Of a DNA stretch of 64,000 bases, positions 32,506 to 41,826 are shown in pieces. Numbering within the stretch: position 1 is the first letter of the stretch; each line of letters opens with the position of its first letter. The translations under genes were made by a program, and so were the position numbers. Below the pieces are notes generated by a model that saw nothing but the letters and a program-made list of their open reading frames with translations, did no database searches and was not told the origin of the DNA. Source of the stretch: Aeoliella mucimassa (GTDB taxonomy: Bacteria; Planctomycetota; Planctomycetia; Pirellulales; Lacipirellulaceae); the NCBI RefSeq assembly GCF_007748035.1, contig NZ_CP036278.1, positions 2,418,001-2,482,000 of the forward strand. Reading direction: 5' to 3'.

Positions 32506-33132
32506 ATGTCGGACGCTTGCCATATTTACCTGATTCGTCACGGGGCGACTGCTCACAATTTGCTCGACCCACCTCGCATGCAGGGTCGTCATATCGACGA
32601 ACCACTAACCGAACTCGGCCAGTCACAAGCCGCGCAGGCCGCCGTGGCGCTGCAGAGCAAACCGCTTGCGGCGGTCTATGCCAGCCCCCTGCGACGCGCC
32701 ATGGAAACCGCCCAGGCGATCGCCGGCGCGCATCGACTCGACCCGACCGCCCTGGAAGGGCTGGCCGAAGCGGATGTCGGACGGTGGGAAGATCGGGCAT
32801 GGGTGGAAATCGCACAAAACGATAAGGAAGCGTATTTAGGCTTTCGCAACGACCCGGTCGCCCAGGGCTATCCCGATGGGGAAGACCTTGGCACCGTTTA
32901 CGAGCGTGTTGCAGAAGCGATCGACCAAGTTGCTTCGCAGCACCTAGGTCAGGTTATTGCAGTCGTCGCTCACAGCGTGGTGAATCGTGTTTACCTGGGT
33001 GGCCTGCTTGGGGTACCGTTTGCTTTGCGGCGGAAGATTCCCCAGGACAACTGCAATTACAGTCTTGTGAAGTGGACCACCAAGAAACAAAGCGTCGTCA
33101 CGGTTAATGCGGTGCATCACCTGGAGAGCTAG
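32506..33132 (+). CDS. Histidine phosphatase family protein (phosphoglycerate mutase-like)
   Basis: 208 residues. Phospho-accepting motif IYLIRHGATAHN at the N-terminus, AVYASPLRRAMETAQAIA, acid in GLAEADVGRWEDRAW, and second catalytic His in VIAVVAHSVVNRVYL. Complete active site of the branch resembling cobC/GpmB-type phosphatases. Follows pdxA closely, but a link to B6 metabolism is only suggested by position. Its 3' end overlaps the convergent gene by 29 bases. Confidence 0.88.
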   Translation: MSDACHIYLIRHGATAHNLLDPPRMQGRHIDEPLTELGQSQAAQAAVALQSKPLAAVYASPLRRAMETAQAIAGAHRLDPTALEGLAEADVGRWEDRAWVEIAQNDKEAYLGFRNDPVAQGYPDGEDLGTVYERVAEAIDQVASQHLGQVIAVVAHSVVNRVYLGGLLGVPFALRRKIPQDNCNYSLVKWTTKKQSVVTVNAVHHLES

Positions 33133-34252
33133 CCAAGCGTCCCGCTTCGCGCTGGGCCACCCGAATGGCCTCGGCGCGTTCGAGACGACGCTCGTAGCCG
33201 GTGGTGCCATCGTCCCAGTCGGGCTCGCGTGGCGCTTCGTAGATGAAATCGACCGTGCTGATTTCGCGATTGAACTCCACCCCTTGCATGGTGAGCCGGG
33301 CCAGTGGTTCGTTGCTCAACTGAAACAACGACGCCTGCTCGACCTCGATGCTGGCCAGCGAGTCGTCGCGGGCGCGGTATTCAATCAGGTAGGGAAACAG
33401 ATCGTCCTGTCCGAGCAGAATCATCACGTTCATCGGCATCCACTCCGGTAGCGGAGCACTCTCGAGCCGTTTATGCAAACGCTGCGTGAGTAGCTCTCCG
33501 GTCAGATCGTCGTCTTCCACGTCGGAGAAATCGACCAGCACGTTCACGACCGATTCGGTACGCCAACGACCGATGAGTCCGATCACTGGTTGATCGCCCA
33601 GGTTCAAATTCTCCGGGGCGCGAAACACGCCGGGCTTGCTGAACTCGAAATTGGCCCGCAGCGACTCGAGCAACTTCGGCAGCCCGCCGATGGAGGTCGT
33701 GAGTTGATTCGATAGCGGAATAGAATTCGCCCCCGAAGCCGGAACCTTGGGCGATTGCTGCTTTTGATGCCGGCGGAGTTCCCAGAGGTCGATCCGCTCG
33801 ATGGTCCTTCCGCTGGCCGCTACGCGGTCGATCCAGAGATGGCCATCCTTCATGCACTGCAGCAGCGAAGCCCGCACTCCGTCGTGCTGGGTTTCGAGCA
33901 ACCACCAGAGTTGGCGACGATCGCCGCTACCTTGTTGCAGGTACTTGCCGTTGCCAACAATCCGCATCCCTCCCAAGTGAGCCTCGTGCAGCAGCTTGGC
34001 CGCAATGCTCTCGGTTTGTTCGAGCCGAGCGATGGCCATCATCATGAGCCGATCGCCCGAGGGATCGCTCGCGATGTTCGCCGCGTTGATCCTCAGCAGG
34101 TTCTCTTCGTACTGCTGCTCGCGAGTGGCTTCTTCGTTGGCCTGCTTGTTGGCTTTCCACTGTTTAATCGTGGGTTCAGTCACGAGGTAAACCGCAGCTC
34201 CAGCGCCAGCGACGATAATCAGGGTCGTTAAAATGCGGAACTTATTCTTCAT
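33104..34252 (-). CDS. Membrane-anchored hypothetical protein
   Basis: 382 residues from the ATG at 34252. One N-terminal transmembrane helix (FRILTTLIIVAGAGAAVYLV) preceded by MKNK, then a coiled stretch (QWKANKQANEEATREQQYEE) and a soluble domain with several beta segments (NLGDQPVIGLIGRWRTESVV, WMPMNVMILLGQDDLFPYLI). No catalytic motif I recognise. The protein probably faces the outside of the cytoplasmic membrane. Its 3' end overlaps the phosphatase gene in the opposite strand. Upstream GTG/ATG codons in frame give no credible extension. Confidence 0.65.
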   Translation of the reverse strand: MKNKFRILTTLIIVAGAGAAVYLVTEPTIKQWKANKQANEEATREQQYEENLLRINAANIASDPSGDRLMMMAIARLEQTESIAAKLLHEAHLGGMRIVGNGKYLQQGSGDRRQLWWLLETQHDGVRASLLQCMKDGHLWIDRVAASGRTIERIDLWELRRHQKQQSPKVPASGANSIPLSNQLTTSIGGLPKLLESLRANFEFSKPGVFRAPENLNLGDQPVIGLIGRWRTESVVNVLVDFSDVEDDDLTGELLTQRLHKRLESAPLPEWMPMNVMILLGQDDLFPYLIEYRARDDSLASIEVEQASLFQLSNEPLARLTMQGVEFNREISTVDFIYEAPREPDWDDGTTGYERRLERAEAIRVAQREAGRLASSPGDAPH

Positions 34253-34486
34253 GGACCGGTTTTGCTGGTTTTGCCAAAGAATCGGATCACAAAAGTCCGA
34301 CCTTTTAGTCCCAGAGGAAGTGCTCTCAGTACGGCCGTGGTTTCCGACGTTGGAACCAGTGCCATCACTGCGAGCACACCAGTTAGGGTCGCGGATTCTA
34401 GTCGGTTGACTAGAAGAGCGTCCACCGCACTTCGCGACCGGTGCTAGCAAGGTGTGCCGGCGAGACCATTCCCAAGGGGGGACACA

Positions 34487-35824
34487 ATGCGTTGTACTTT
34501 TTGGCTTTCGAGTATCATGCTCGTGGCCGCACTGACTTCCGTCGGATGCACCGGCGCCAAGATGGGTTACAATTTGCCACCATCGCAACAGCTGATGGAA
34601 CCAGGCCCTGGCGTCGGTGGTCCTGGACCAGGCGTTATTCCTGCACCCGGCCAAGTTGGCGTGGGTGGTAACATGGGCGCCATGCAGGCTTCGTATGTCG
34701 AAGACGCTGCCTACTGCCAACCAAGCGGCGGTGCTTGCTATGCGGGTTGCCCCGCACCAGCCGGCATGGGCATGCCTGCGACGTCGCAGATCTCGTTCCT
34801 CGGCGAAGAGCCGTTGCAGATCTCGTGGGACGTTAGCAGTGCTGGCATGTTCGATTCGTCGCCACTGTTTGTTCCTGGCAAACAAGATTTCTCGCAAGGT
34901 GCCATTTACCGCCTGAAGGTTACCAACCTGCCAGGTCGTGAATCGGTGACTTTGTATCCCACGCTGGAAGTTGCTCCGGTTACTCCCCGCACCGATGCCT
35001 ACCTGGCTCACGCGGCAGTGCCTGTGCAATTTACCGAAGAAGACTTCGACCAGGTGCTTAGCGGTAACTTCGTGACCAAGGTGATTTACCTGCCGGATCC
35101 CGAGTTCACCGAAGTCGCACTGGCGGGTGTCGAAACATTGGTCAGCACACGGCTTGATCCGGGTGTCGATCCGGTTGCCGAAGCCGATCGTCGTGGTTCG
35201 ATCCTGGCCATCCTGCGGATGGGTAGCAAGGACCTGGGCTTGTCGTCTGGTGCTCCTAGCGATGGCAGCATCATGCCGGCCCAGTTTGAAGAAGGTCAAA
35301 TGATGGATTCTCCCGAACACGTGCCCGCCCCGATGGAGGGCGAGTACGTGGGGGAGTACATGGGCGAAACCTACCCCGTCGATAGCTACTACGACGGGCA
35401 AGGTTACGCCGGTGCGAACTCGATGCCGCTGGGTGCTCCGACCGCTGGGATGATGCCCAACCCGGTACCACCCCACATGGTAGCCAACATGGCTCCCGCC
35501 TGGGGCATGCCGATGAGCGGTACTCCGATCGGACTGCCTGGTCCTCCGCATATTCCATTGGGTTCGCCCGCTGGTCTGCAGAAGCACACCATGACGAATC
35601 GTACCCGCATGGTGATGCCTGGTCCTACGCAGGAGTTCAACATGACCGTGAACCAGCGTCCCGGCATGAACTATCCCGCACCAGTGAACAACGTTCGTAT
35701 CAACGAAGTGAATCGTGCTCCGGTACAAGCCTTCGGTGGCACCGTACCTGGTCCGGTTCCCTCGGCCTTGAACAAGTCGTGGTTCAAGTTCAAGTCGATG
35801 TTCCACAAGTCGGACTGCGAATAA
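34487..35824 (+). CDS. Envelope lipoprotein, first of three
   Basis: 445 residues from ATG 34487, with AAGGGGGGA upstream. Signal sequence with lipobox-like LTSVGC. After a proline/glycine-rich linker comes a domain (residues ~95-265) with YRLKVTNLPGRESVTLYPTL, EDFDQVLSGNFVTKVIYLPD and RGSILAILRMGSKDL, shared with the next gene. The C-terminal 170 residues are rich in Met, Pro and Gly and probably disordered. No family function known. Position at the head of a three-gene group of secreted proteins, each with similar signal sequences, suggests a surface assembly. Confidence 0.65.
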   Translation: MRCTFWLSSIMLVAALTSVGCTGAKMGYNLPPSQQLMEPGPGVGGPGPGVIPAPGQVGVGGNMGAMQASYVEDAAYCQPSGGACYAGCPAPAGMGMPATSQISFLGEEPLQISWDVSSAGMFDSSPLFVPGKQDFSQGAIYRLKVTNLPGRESVTLYPTLEVAPVTPRTDAYLAHAAVPVQFTEEDFDQVLSGNFVTKVIYLPDPEFTEVALAGVETLVSTRLDPGVDPVAEADRRGSILAILRMGSKDLGLSSGAPSDGSIMPAQFEEGQMMDSPEHVPAPMEGEYVGEYMGETYPVDSYYDGQGYAGANSMPLGAPTAGMMPNPVPPHMVANMAPAWGMPMSGTPIGLPGPPHIPLGSPAGLQKHTMTNRTRMVMPGPTQEFNMTVNQRPGMNYPAPVNNVRINEVNRAPVQAFGGTVPGPVPSALNKSWFKFKSMFHKSDCE

Positions 35825-35931
35825 ACGACTTGCGAACAACCGTGCTTGATAGCACGCCTGTAACAACAAGCAGCTTAAATGCTGCCACGTGACTTGGTTG
35901 AACTTATCCATCACCTAATCCGTAACTTATC

Positions 35932-36678
35932 GTGAAACTAACATCGACAACGGTCCGCCGCCTCAGACGCTTTTCCATCGGTCGAGCGATGGCGATTGGC
36001 AGTCTGCATTTGGCCACCCTACTATGTGTGCTGGGCACTAGCCTGGCCGGAGCGCAAACGCCGGCCACGCATCCCCTGCACGCGGGTGCCATGCAACCGG
36101 GAGCGATTGGAAGCCAACGCCTCCTGAGAGGTGGACCGTTGTCGGGATACACTCAACCGGTCGAGATTCGTGTGCCGGAAGGAACCGAAGTGGGCATGGC
36201 CACCGGCGGCCATTTCCAGGTTCCCCAACCCGGTAACCCGGTAGTGGGACTGCGAGTGGGTTGTGTGTACCGCTTGAAGGTCACCGGCCTGTTCGACCGT
36301 CCGGGCGAAGCGGTGTTTCCCACCGTGGAATTGATTGACCGGCTGTATCCGCCACCAGGAACTGCTCAAAAGTTCCCGGTACCGATCGATATTACGGCCG
36401 AGGATCTGGAGCTTGCCGCTCGCGGCATGTTCGTCACTCGAGTCATCTATGTAGAGGATCCGAACCAGGCATTGCCGGTTGACCAGGAGGAAAACAAAAC
36501 CACCTGGGTCGAAGCTCGCCCGGAAGAAGATCCCCTGCAAGTCGCCGACGCGGCCGGACGCCCGATTGCCATCCTGCGGCTGGGCGGACGCGATCTGAGT
36601 CAGGCCACCGGGCAAGGATTCACCACCTATGGCGATCCTCCCGTGTTCGAATACCAGCGAAAGCCGAGCCAAGATTAA
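35932..36678 (+). CDS. Secreted protein, paralogous domain to the preceding gene
   Basis: 248 residues from GTG 35932, with a signal peptide ending near SLAGAQTP. The mature part is essentially the shared domain: CVYRLKVTGLFDRPGEAVFP, AEDLELAARGMFVTRVIYVE and RPIAILRLGGRDLSQATGQG align with the lipoprotein before it. The preserved core (FVTxVIY, xxxAILRxGxxDL) indicates a conserved, undescribed fold. The two probably arose by duplication and may form a complex at the cell surface. Confidence 0.65.
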   Translation: MKLTSTTVRRLRRFSIGRAMAIGSLHLATLLCVLGTSLAGAQTPATHPLHAGAMQPGAIGSQRLLRGGPLSGYTQPVEIRVPEGTEVGMATGGHFQVPQPGNPVVGLRVGCVYRLKVTGLFDRPGEAVFPTVELIDRLYPPPGTAQKFPVPIDITAEDLELAARGMFVTRVIYVEDPNQALPVDQEENKTTWVEARPEEDPLQVADAAGRPIAILRLGGRDLSQATGQGFTTYGDPPVFEYQRKPSQD

Positions 36679-36735
36679 TCGGCCCGCTCGTTTAGTTACT
36701 TTTTCTTCCATCGCGCACGAGACCCTTACGACACC

Positions 36736-38001
36736 ATGCCTGCACTTCCTAGTCAAAGCGTGATGCTGTTTCCACGGTGGTTCCGTGTGATGGTGGTAGC
36801 TGCTGCCCTGCTGGTGCTGTGTGCCTGCCAGTCGAACTCGACCATGGCGCCGCATTCGACGCTGGCCGATTATCCTCAGGCAGCCCAACCTTATCCGGTG
36901 GAGCAAGCACAGTTTGCTTCGCAGGACTGGGTAAACCAGGTACCGACCGATCCTTACCATGGCGAAGTGGCTCCCTGCAGTTGCCATGCTTGCCAAACCG
37001 CCAGCCCAGCAGCTGGCTACGCTTGCCAAAGCTGCCCACCACAAGGTGGTATGGCCTGCGAACCGGTTGCTTGCGAGCCACAAGCAGCGGTAGGACCTTC
37101 CGACGAGTACCTGTGCGACGGTGGCGACTTCTACACACCTGCGGGCGTGGGTTACGACTGGCAAATCAAGGGGCTGGAACAAGAAGACACGATTACCCAC
37201 TACGACACCAAAGATGGTCGCGTGATTGTGAAGCCCAGTAACCGCGTCTGCATTTATGCTCCTCGCTTTGGAGCAGTGCGTAAGGTCGACAACCTGTTGG
37301 TCAACCAAAGTCGCGTCGGCCCTGGTGGCATCATCGATGAAGTCGCCTTGGCAAGCTCGGGGCGCGTCGACACCGCGACGACCACGTTGGAACAAAAGTC
37401 GCCGATCGCCAGTCTGGGCGATCAACCGGCCAACCTGTTCCGCGGTCGCTTGCAAGCCGGCGGCGTGCAAACCCGCATCGGTGCTGCCGATCTGGAAAAC
37501 GTTCTCGCTCCACAGCTTAACCTGATGGTGGTCCGACTCGGCATCATCGACAACGCCGAGAAGCCACGTCTGGCCAAGGCCTTGGTCGCGGCGGAAACTT
37601 GGGCCAGCGATATCTCGGCTCAGGTGGTCGTGGATGGGCAAAAGGTACATGAGCAAGTCGGTCGCACCCAATGCGGCGAGATCTATGGCTTGCAAGAACC
37701 CGATTCGCCCCAGATTCGCCTGATCAAGCTGGCTTCGACCGGAGCCGCTCAGCTGGGCGAAGAGGTGGAGTTCACCTTGCGGTTCGACAACGTCGGCGAC
37801 CAACCGATCGGCAACGTGACGATCGTCGACAACCTGGCGACCCGCCTGGTGTACGTGCCCGACTCGGCCAAATCGACGGTCGACGCCGATTTCTCGACCG
37901 AGCCCAACGAGGGTGGTTCCGAGGTGCTTCGCTGGGAGATCACCCAACCGCTGAAGCCGGGCGAAGGTGGCGTGCTGCGGTTTAAGGCTCGGGTTCGCTA
38001 A
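36736..38001 (+). CDS. Cysteine-rich lipoprotein with C-terminal DUF11-type repeat
   Basis: 421 residues. Signal sequence with lipobox LLVLCAC (residues ~25-31), then a cysteine-rich segment (CSCHACQTAS, CQSCPPQGG, CEPVACEPQ). A middle domain contains NRVCIYAPRFGAVRKVDNLL and a long helix-rich part. The last ~90 residues (GAAQLGEEVEFTLRFDNVGD, NVTIVDNLATRLVYVPDSAK, LKPGEGGVLRFKARVR) are a DUF11/TIGR01451 repeat, a beta-sandwich used in bacterial surface proteins. It closes the three-gene envelope group. The clustered cysteines suggest disulfide cross-linking outside the cell. Confidence 0.72.
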   Translation: MPALPSQSVMLFPRWFRVMVVAAALLVLCACQSNSTMAPHSTLADYPQAAQPYPVEQAQFASQDWVNQVPTDPYHGEVAPCSCHACQTASPAAGYACQSCPPQGGMACEPVACEPQAAVGPSDEYLCDGGDFYTPAGVGYDWQIKGLEQEDTITHYDTKDGRVIVKPSNRVCIYAPRFGAVRKVDNLLVNQSRVGPGGIIDEVALASSGRVDTATTTLEQKSPIASLGDQPANLFRGRLQAGGVQTRIGAADLENVLAPQLNLMVVRLGIIDNAEKPRLAKALVAAETWASDISAQVVVDGQKVHEQVGRTQCGEIYGLQEPDSPQIRLIKLASTGAAQLGEEVEFTLRFDNVGDQPIGNVTIVDNLATRLVYVPDSAKSTVDADFSTEPNEGGSEVLRWEITQPLKPGEGGVLRFKARVR

Positions 38002-38100
38002 TCCGACTTTGCCGGTGCTGTCACTCGCAGCTGCTGCAGGTTGTGGGTAGAATGGCGGATTTCCCGCCTGGCCCCCTGCCCTGCCCCGCTGCTCTGTCTC

Positions 38101-39000
38101 ATGGCCTACCTGTATTTCGCAATCGTCTGCTTGTTGTTCGGATCGAATTTCAAGCTGATGGATGTCGCAGCCACTGCGCTCGGCCCACTGACCGTGGGGT
38201 CCGCTCGCCTGCTGGGGGGAGCGGCCGTGCTGTTGGGCATCGTGCTGGTGAAACGGCAGTCGCTGGCGGTCGATCGTAAGACGCTGCTGCGGATAACCAT
38301 TGTCGCGATCACTGCGAACGCCTACCCGTTCGTGATTCAGCCGTGGATCCTCAGTCAGGAAGCGGATCACAGCTTTCTGGCGATCTTCGTGCCGCTCACG
38401 CCGTTGATGACGATCATGGCCGCGGTGCCGATGCTCGGCGTGCGTCCCACTGGCAAGCAAACCATCGGTGTGGCCGTCGGTCTGGTGCTGCTGGTGTGGA
38501 TCGCCTTGGCCGATGCCGAAACGCACCACTTTCCCCAATGGCTGATGCCGATCGCAGTGACGGTTCCGCTGTCGTACGCAATTGGCAACACGCTGGTCCG
38601 CCAGCAACTGCAGCAGGTGCCCGCACTGGTGATTTCCTCCATTCAGCTCGCGGTCGGCGGAACGTTGCTGCTTCCGCTGGCGATTTGGGAATGCCTGACG
38701 ATGCCAACCAAAGGTACGCCTGCCGATCTGGAGCACGCCGTGTTCGCGTTGTCGATTCTCGGCCCGCTCGGCACCGGTGCTTGCATCGGCTTGTTGGTTC
38801 ACCTGATTCTCGAGCGCGGGCCGCTGTTCGCCGGCATGACCACCTACGTGATTCCGCTGGTCGCCCTGGGGTGGGGCTACCGCGATGGCGAAGCGATCAG
38901 CACCCTGCAGCTTGTCGCCATGGGAGGCATCCTCTGCATGGTGGCCCTGGTTCAGTCGAGCCAGGCGAACTACGTGTCGGCCGCGAGAACTAGTCGTTAA
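38101..39000 (+). CDS. EamA/DMT-type transporter
   Basis: 299 residues from ATG 38101. About ten transmembrane helices in two halves, each starting with an EamA-like motif (YLYFAIVCLLFGSNFKLMDV and MPIAVTVPLSYAIGNTLVRQ) typical of the drug/metabolite transporter superfamily. Substrate unknown. Two overlapping GGGCAGGG octamers on the minus strand lie 15-27 bases before the start. Separated from the aminotransferase by 64 bases, so the pair might be an operon for amino-acid metabolism or export. Confidence 0.85.
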   Translation: MAYLYFAIVCLLFGSNFKLMDVAATALGPLTVGSARLLGGAAVLLGIVLVKRQSLAVDRKTLLRITIVAITANAYPFVIQPWILSQEADHSFLAIFVPLTPLMTIMAAVPMLGVRPTGKQTIGVAVGLVLLVWIALADAETHHFPQWLMPIAVTVPLSYAIGNTLVRQQLQQVPALVISSIQLAVGGTLLLPLAIWECLTMPTKGTPADLEHAVFALSILGPLGTGACIGLLVHLILERGPLFAGMTTYVIPLVALGWGYRDGEAISTLQLVAMGGILCMVALVQSSQANYVSAARTSR

Positions 39001-39064
39001 CCATCCAGAAGTAGTACACTGGACTTTTGGCTCTCCCTTTCCTCCTTTCCCTTGTTGTCTTGTC

Positions 39065-40174
39065 ATGCATCCCTGGATCGCCCAACGCACGCAGTACGTC
39101 GACAGTTCCGGCATTCGCAAAGTGTTCGACCTGGCGGCCAAGCTGGCCAATCCCATCAACCTGTCGATCGGCCAGCCGGACTTCGCCGTGCCCGATGCAG
39201 TGAAGCAGGCAGCCATCCAAGCAATCAACGACGACCAGAACGGGTACAGCCTGACCCAAGGCATCCCCGCCCTCCGCGAGCGGTTGCAGGCCGATGTCGA
39301 CAAGCAATACGGGCACGACAATCGTCGGGTGCTCGTGACCAGCGGTACTTCCGGCGCGCTGGTGCTCGCGCTGATGGCCATGGTCGATCCCGACGACGAA
39401 GTCATTTGTTTTGATCCTTACTTTGTGATGTACCCAGCCCTCACCGGCATGGTGGGTGGCAAGGTGGTAAAGGTCGATACCTATCCCGACTTCCATGTCG
39501 ATCTGGCCAAAGTCGAAGCGGCTATCACGCCTCGTACGAAGCTCATCCTGTTCAACAGCCCGGCGAATCCGACCGGCGTGCTCGCGACCGAGGACGAAGT
39601 CCGCGGGCTGGCCGAACTAGCGGCCAAGCACAACATTGCTATCGTGTCCGACGAGATCTATCGCCGGTTCTGTTACTCCGACGAGCTGGTGAGTCCAGCG
39701 TCGTTTAACGATCAGGCGATCGTGGTCGATGGGTTCAGCAAAACGTACGGCGTCACCGGATGGCGGCTCGGCTTTGTGCATGGGCCGGCTGAGATCATCG
39801 ACAAGATGACGATGCTGCAGCAGTACACCTACGTATGTGCTCCGCACCCGTTGCAATGGTCGATGCTGGCCGCGCTCGATGTCGACATGCAGCCGTACGT
39901 CGATTCGTATCGCCATCGCCGCGACTTGCTGCTCGACGGACTTCGCTCGGCAGGCTACGAGGTCTCGCAACCCGACGGGGCATTCTACGTATTCCCCAAG
40001 GCACCTTGGGGAACCGGCAGCGAGTTCGTCGCCGAGGCCATCGCCCGCGAGCTGCTCATCATCCCGGGCAACATCTTCAGCGCACGCGACACTCACTTCC
40101 GCATTTCGTACGCAGCGAGTGAAGAGACCGTAAAGCGCGGCATCGATGTGCTGACCGACCTGGCCAAGCGTTAG
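39065..40174 (+). CDS. PLP-dependent aminotransferase (class I/II)
   Basis: 369 residues from ATG 39065. Opening LSIGQPDFAVPDAVKQAAIQ, YSLTQGIPALRERL, VTSGTSGALVLALMAMVDPD, NSPANPTGVLATEDEVRGLA, DEIYRRFCYSDEL and the PLP-lysine motif VDGFSKTYGVTGWRLGFVHG, then the Arg in THFRISYA. All cofactor contacts of an aspartate-aminotransferase-like fold-type I enzyme are present. The amino-acid substrate cannot be told from sequence. The upstream part of the longer frame overlaps the DMT gene and is not used. Confidence 0.9.
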   Translation: MHPWIAQRTQYVDSSGIRKVFDLAAKLANPINLSIGQPDFAVPDAVKQAAIQAINDDQNGYSLTQGIPALRERLQADVDKQYGHDNRRVLVTSGTSGALVLALMAMVDPDDEVICFDPYFVMYPALTGMVGGKVVKVDTYPDFHVDLAKVEAAITPRTKLILFNSPANPTGVLATEDEVRGLAELAAKHNIAIVSDEIYRRFCYSDELVSPASFNDQAIVVDGFSKTYGVTGWRLGFVHGPAEIIDKMTMLQQYTYVCAPHPLQWSMLAALDVDMQPYVDSYRHRRDLLLDGLRSAGYEVSQPDGAFYVFPKAPWGTGSEFVAEAIARELLIIPGNIFSARDTHFRISYAASEETVKRGIDVLTDLAKR

Positions 40175-40211
40175 TCGTTTATTCTCTCACGAGCACCTCC
40201 TTCAAGGTTTC

Positions 40212-40715
40212 ATGTCTGTTACGCGTCAACAATGGATCGATTCGCTCGCCCTCCAACCTCACCCCGAGGGTGGCTGGTATCGCGAGATGTACCGCGCGGA
40301 CGAATCGGTTCCACAGACCTCGCTCCCCTCTCGGTTTACTGGCGATCGTTCGTTCAGCACCGCGATTTACTACTTGCTCGGCCCTGGCGACTTCTCGGCA
40401 CTGCACCGCATTCACCAAGACGAGCTGTGGCACTTTTACGATGGCTCGCCGCTGGCGATCGAGGTGATCCACCCCGACGGCCGCGCCGAGCAACTGCGAC
40501 TCGGTCGCGATGTGACCGCCGGCGAGGCTCCGCTGGCGATCGTGCCAGCCGGTAGCTGGTTCGGCGCCCAGGTACTCGACCCCACCGGCTTCGCGCTCGC
40601 TGGCTGCACGGTAGCCCCCGGGTTCGACTTCGCCGACTTCGAGATGCCGACCCGCGACGAGTTGCTGGCCCTCTTTCCGCAGCACCAAGCCCTCATCACC
40701 CGGCTAACACGCTAG
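40212..40715 (+). CDS. Cupin domain protein (DUF985 family)
   Basis: 167 residues. ALQPHPEGGWYREMYRADES at the start, then TAIYYLLGPGDFSALHRIHQ with DELWHFYDGSPL and PAGSWFGAQVL give the double-stranded beta-helix of DUF985, including His residues that bind a metal. Family function unknown; some members are thought to be sugar isomerases. Follows the aminotransferase by 37 bases and ends before a strong terminator. Confidence 0.9.
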   Translation: MSVTRQQWIDSLALQPHPEGGWYREMYRADESVPQTSLPSRFTGDRSFSTAIYYLLGPGDFSALHRIHQDELWHFYDGSPLAIEVIHPDGRAEQLRLGRDVTAGEAPLAIVPAGSWFGAQVLDPTGFALAGCTVAPGFDFADFEMPTRDELLALFPQHQALITRLTR

Positions 40716-40798
40716 GCGAGCTGGCGGGCGGTTCGGTTTTGCGAATTGGCTGGCACCAATGTTCGCGTCGTCGGTCGGCTCTGAGTCCGTTGTGTTAT

Positions 40799-40836
40799 GC
40801 CCCCAAAAGCCCGAAATCGATTCGTGGGGGCTTTAT
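40799..40836 (+). terminator. Terminator after the cupin gene
   Basis: GCCCCC (40799-40804) pairs with GGGGGC (40826-40831) around a loop, followed by TTTATT. It ends the DMT transporter/aminotransferase/cupin run. A similar GCCCCAC/GTGGGGGC hairpin occurs at 40926-40951. Confidence 0.7.
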
Positions 40837-41826
40837 TCTCGTTTCACGGCGGCCACGAAGGTTCGTTTGATCCTTTAAATTCAGGCGTTTTTTCATAGAG
40901 GCCGAAACCACCCGACTGGCGTTTCGCCCCACTGCCCCAAAAAGTGGGGGCAAAACACGACGGCACGCCCCACCCCATTCTTCGCTGCTCTACCTTCTGC
41001 TTCATCCGTTTGCCCCCCATGAGTTCTCCTCTTCGTATTGCACCTAACGGCCTGCACTAACTATACACTTGTATCCCACCTGTTATAGCAGAAGTGGTGG
41101 CCATTTCGAAGCGAAAAGTGCACAAATCACAAGAAGAACCCTGTCCCGCTGAAGGAGAGGACTTTGCAGCCAACACCAGTAGGCTTGGCTGAACGGAAAG
41201 TCGACCGATGGCATAAACAATCAGGCCGAACCACATGCACAGGCATGGACAACAACAGCTTGGCCGAGCTTATGATCAAAGAGCTGGGTAGGCGCGCAGC
41301 GTGAGCGCAGAGTGCCCGACGGGAGTGCACGCAGTTTACCGAACCCGCCAGGGGCCGTCAAATTTTTGACTTGGTTTTGGAATCGAATTCCGTTCCTCGC
41401 ATTCGTTTCGTCAAAAATATGTTTGGACCCGCCGGTCAAATCGGCTAATATCTCGTCGGAGGAAGAGTAGCTTCCATAGCAAGCTTCGTTTTCACGTTAC
41501 TCCAAGCAGTGCAACACCTTAAGAAGGAATACGAGAGAGTGATTTCAAAAGACTTTGCCAGTATTAACGAAAAAACTGGCAAAACCTCTGTAAGACTTCG
41601 CCCTCAGCGGTAAACCTTCTATTAAGCCCTTCATGTCTACTCATGAGGGCCCCTTTTCAGGCGGTCGTCTCAGGCGACAAGACAACAATCACCTTTCGGC
41701 AACCTCACTTTTTTTCGGGGGGGGTGAGATAGGTGACGTTCACACGGTATCGGCGGGCCGATCAGCGATGCTGGTCGTAGATATGTGTTGTGATTGATGC
41801 ATCGCACTCGTTATGGAGAAGATAAG
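40837..41826. other. 1-kb noncoding leader before the DUF1559 gene
   Basis: No gene seen. Notable structures near its right end: TTTGCCAGT (41554-41562) pairing with ACTGGCAAA (41575-41583), and GCCCT-T-CATG (41626-41635) pairing with CATGAGGGC (41642-41650) followed by CCCCTTTT. Then an unusual TTTTTTTC-GGGGGGGG tract at 41710-41725. The DUF1559 gene therefore probably has a long structured 5' leader; I do not recognise a known riboswitch. Confidence 0.45.

Noticed and set aside
33104-35914. Minus-strand ORF of 936 codons as a single gene
   Set aside because: Only the last 382 codons (ATG at 34252, with a membrane anchor) look like protein; the rest is antisense to the envelope lipoprotein.
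36022-39405. 1127-codon minus-strand ORF
   Set aside because: Covers the reverse of an envelope protein, the DMT transporter and the aminotransferase start; no domain-like sequence.
41461-41826. Known riboswitch (for example c-di-GMP type) ahead of the DUF1559 gene
   Set aside because: Hairpins are present, but I could not match the conserved core of any riboswitch class.
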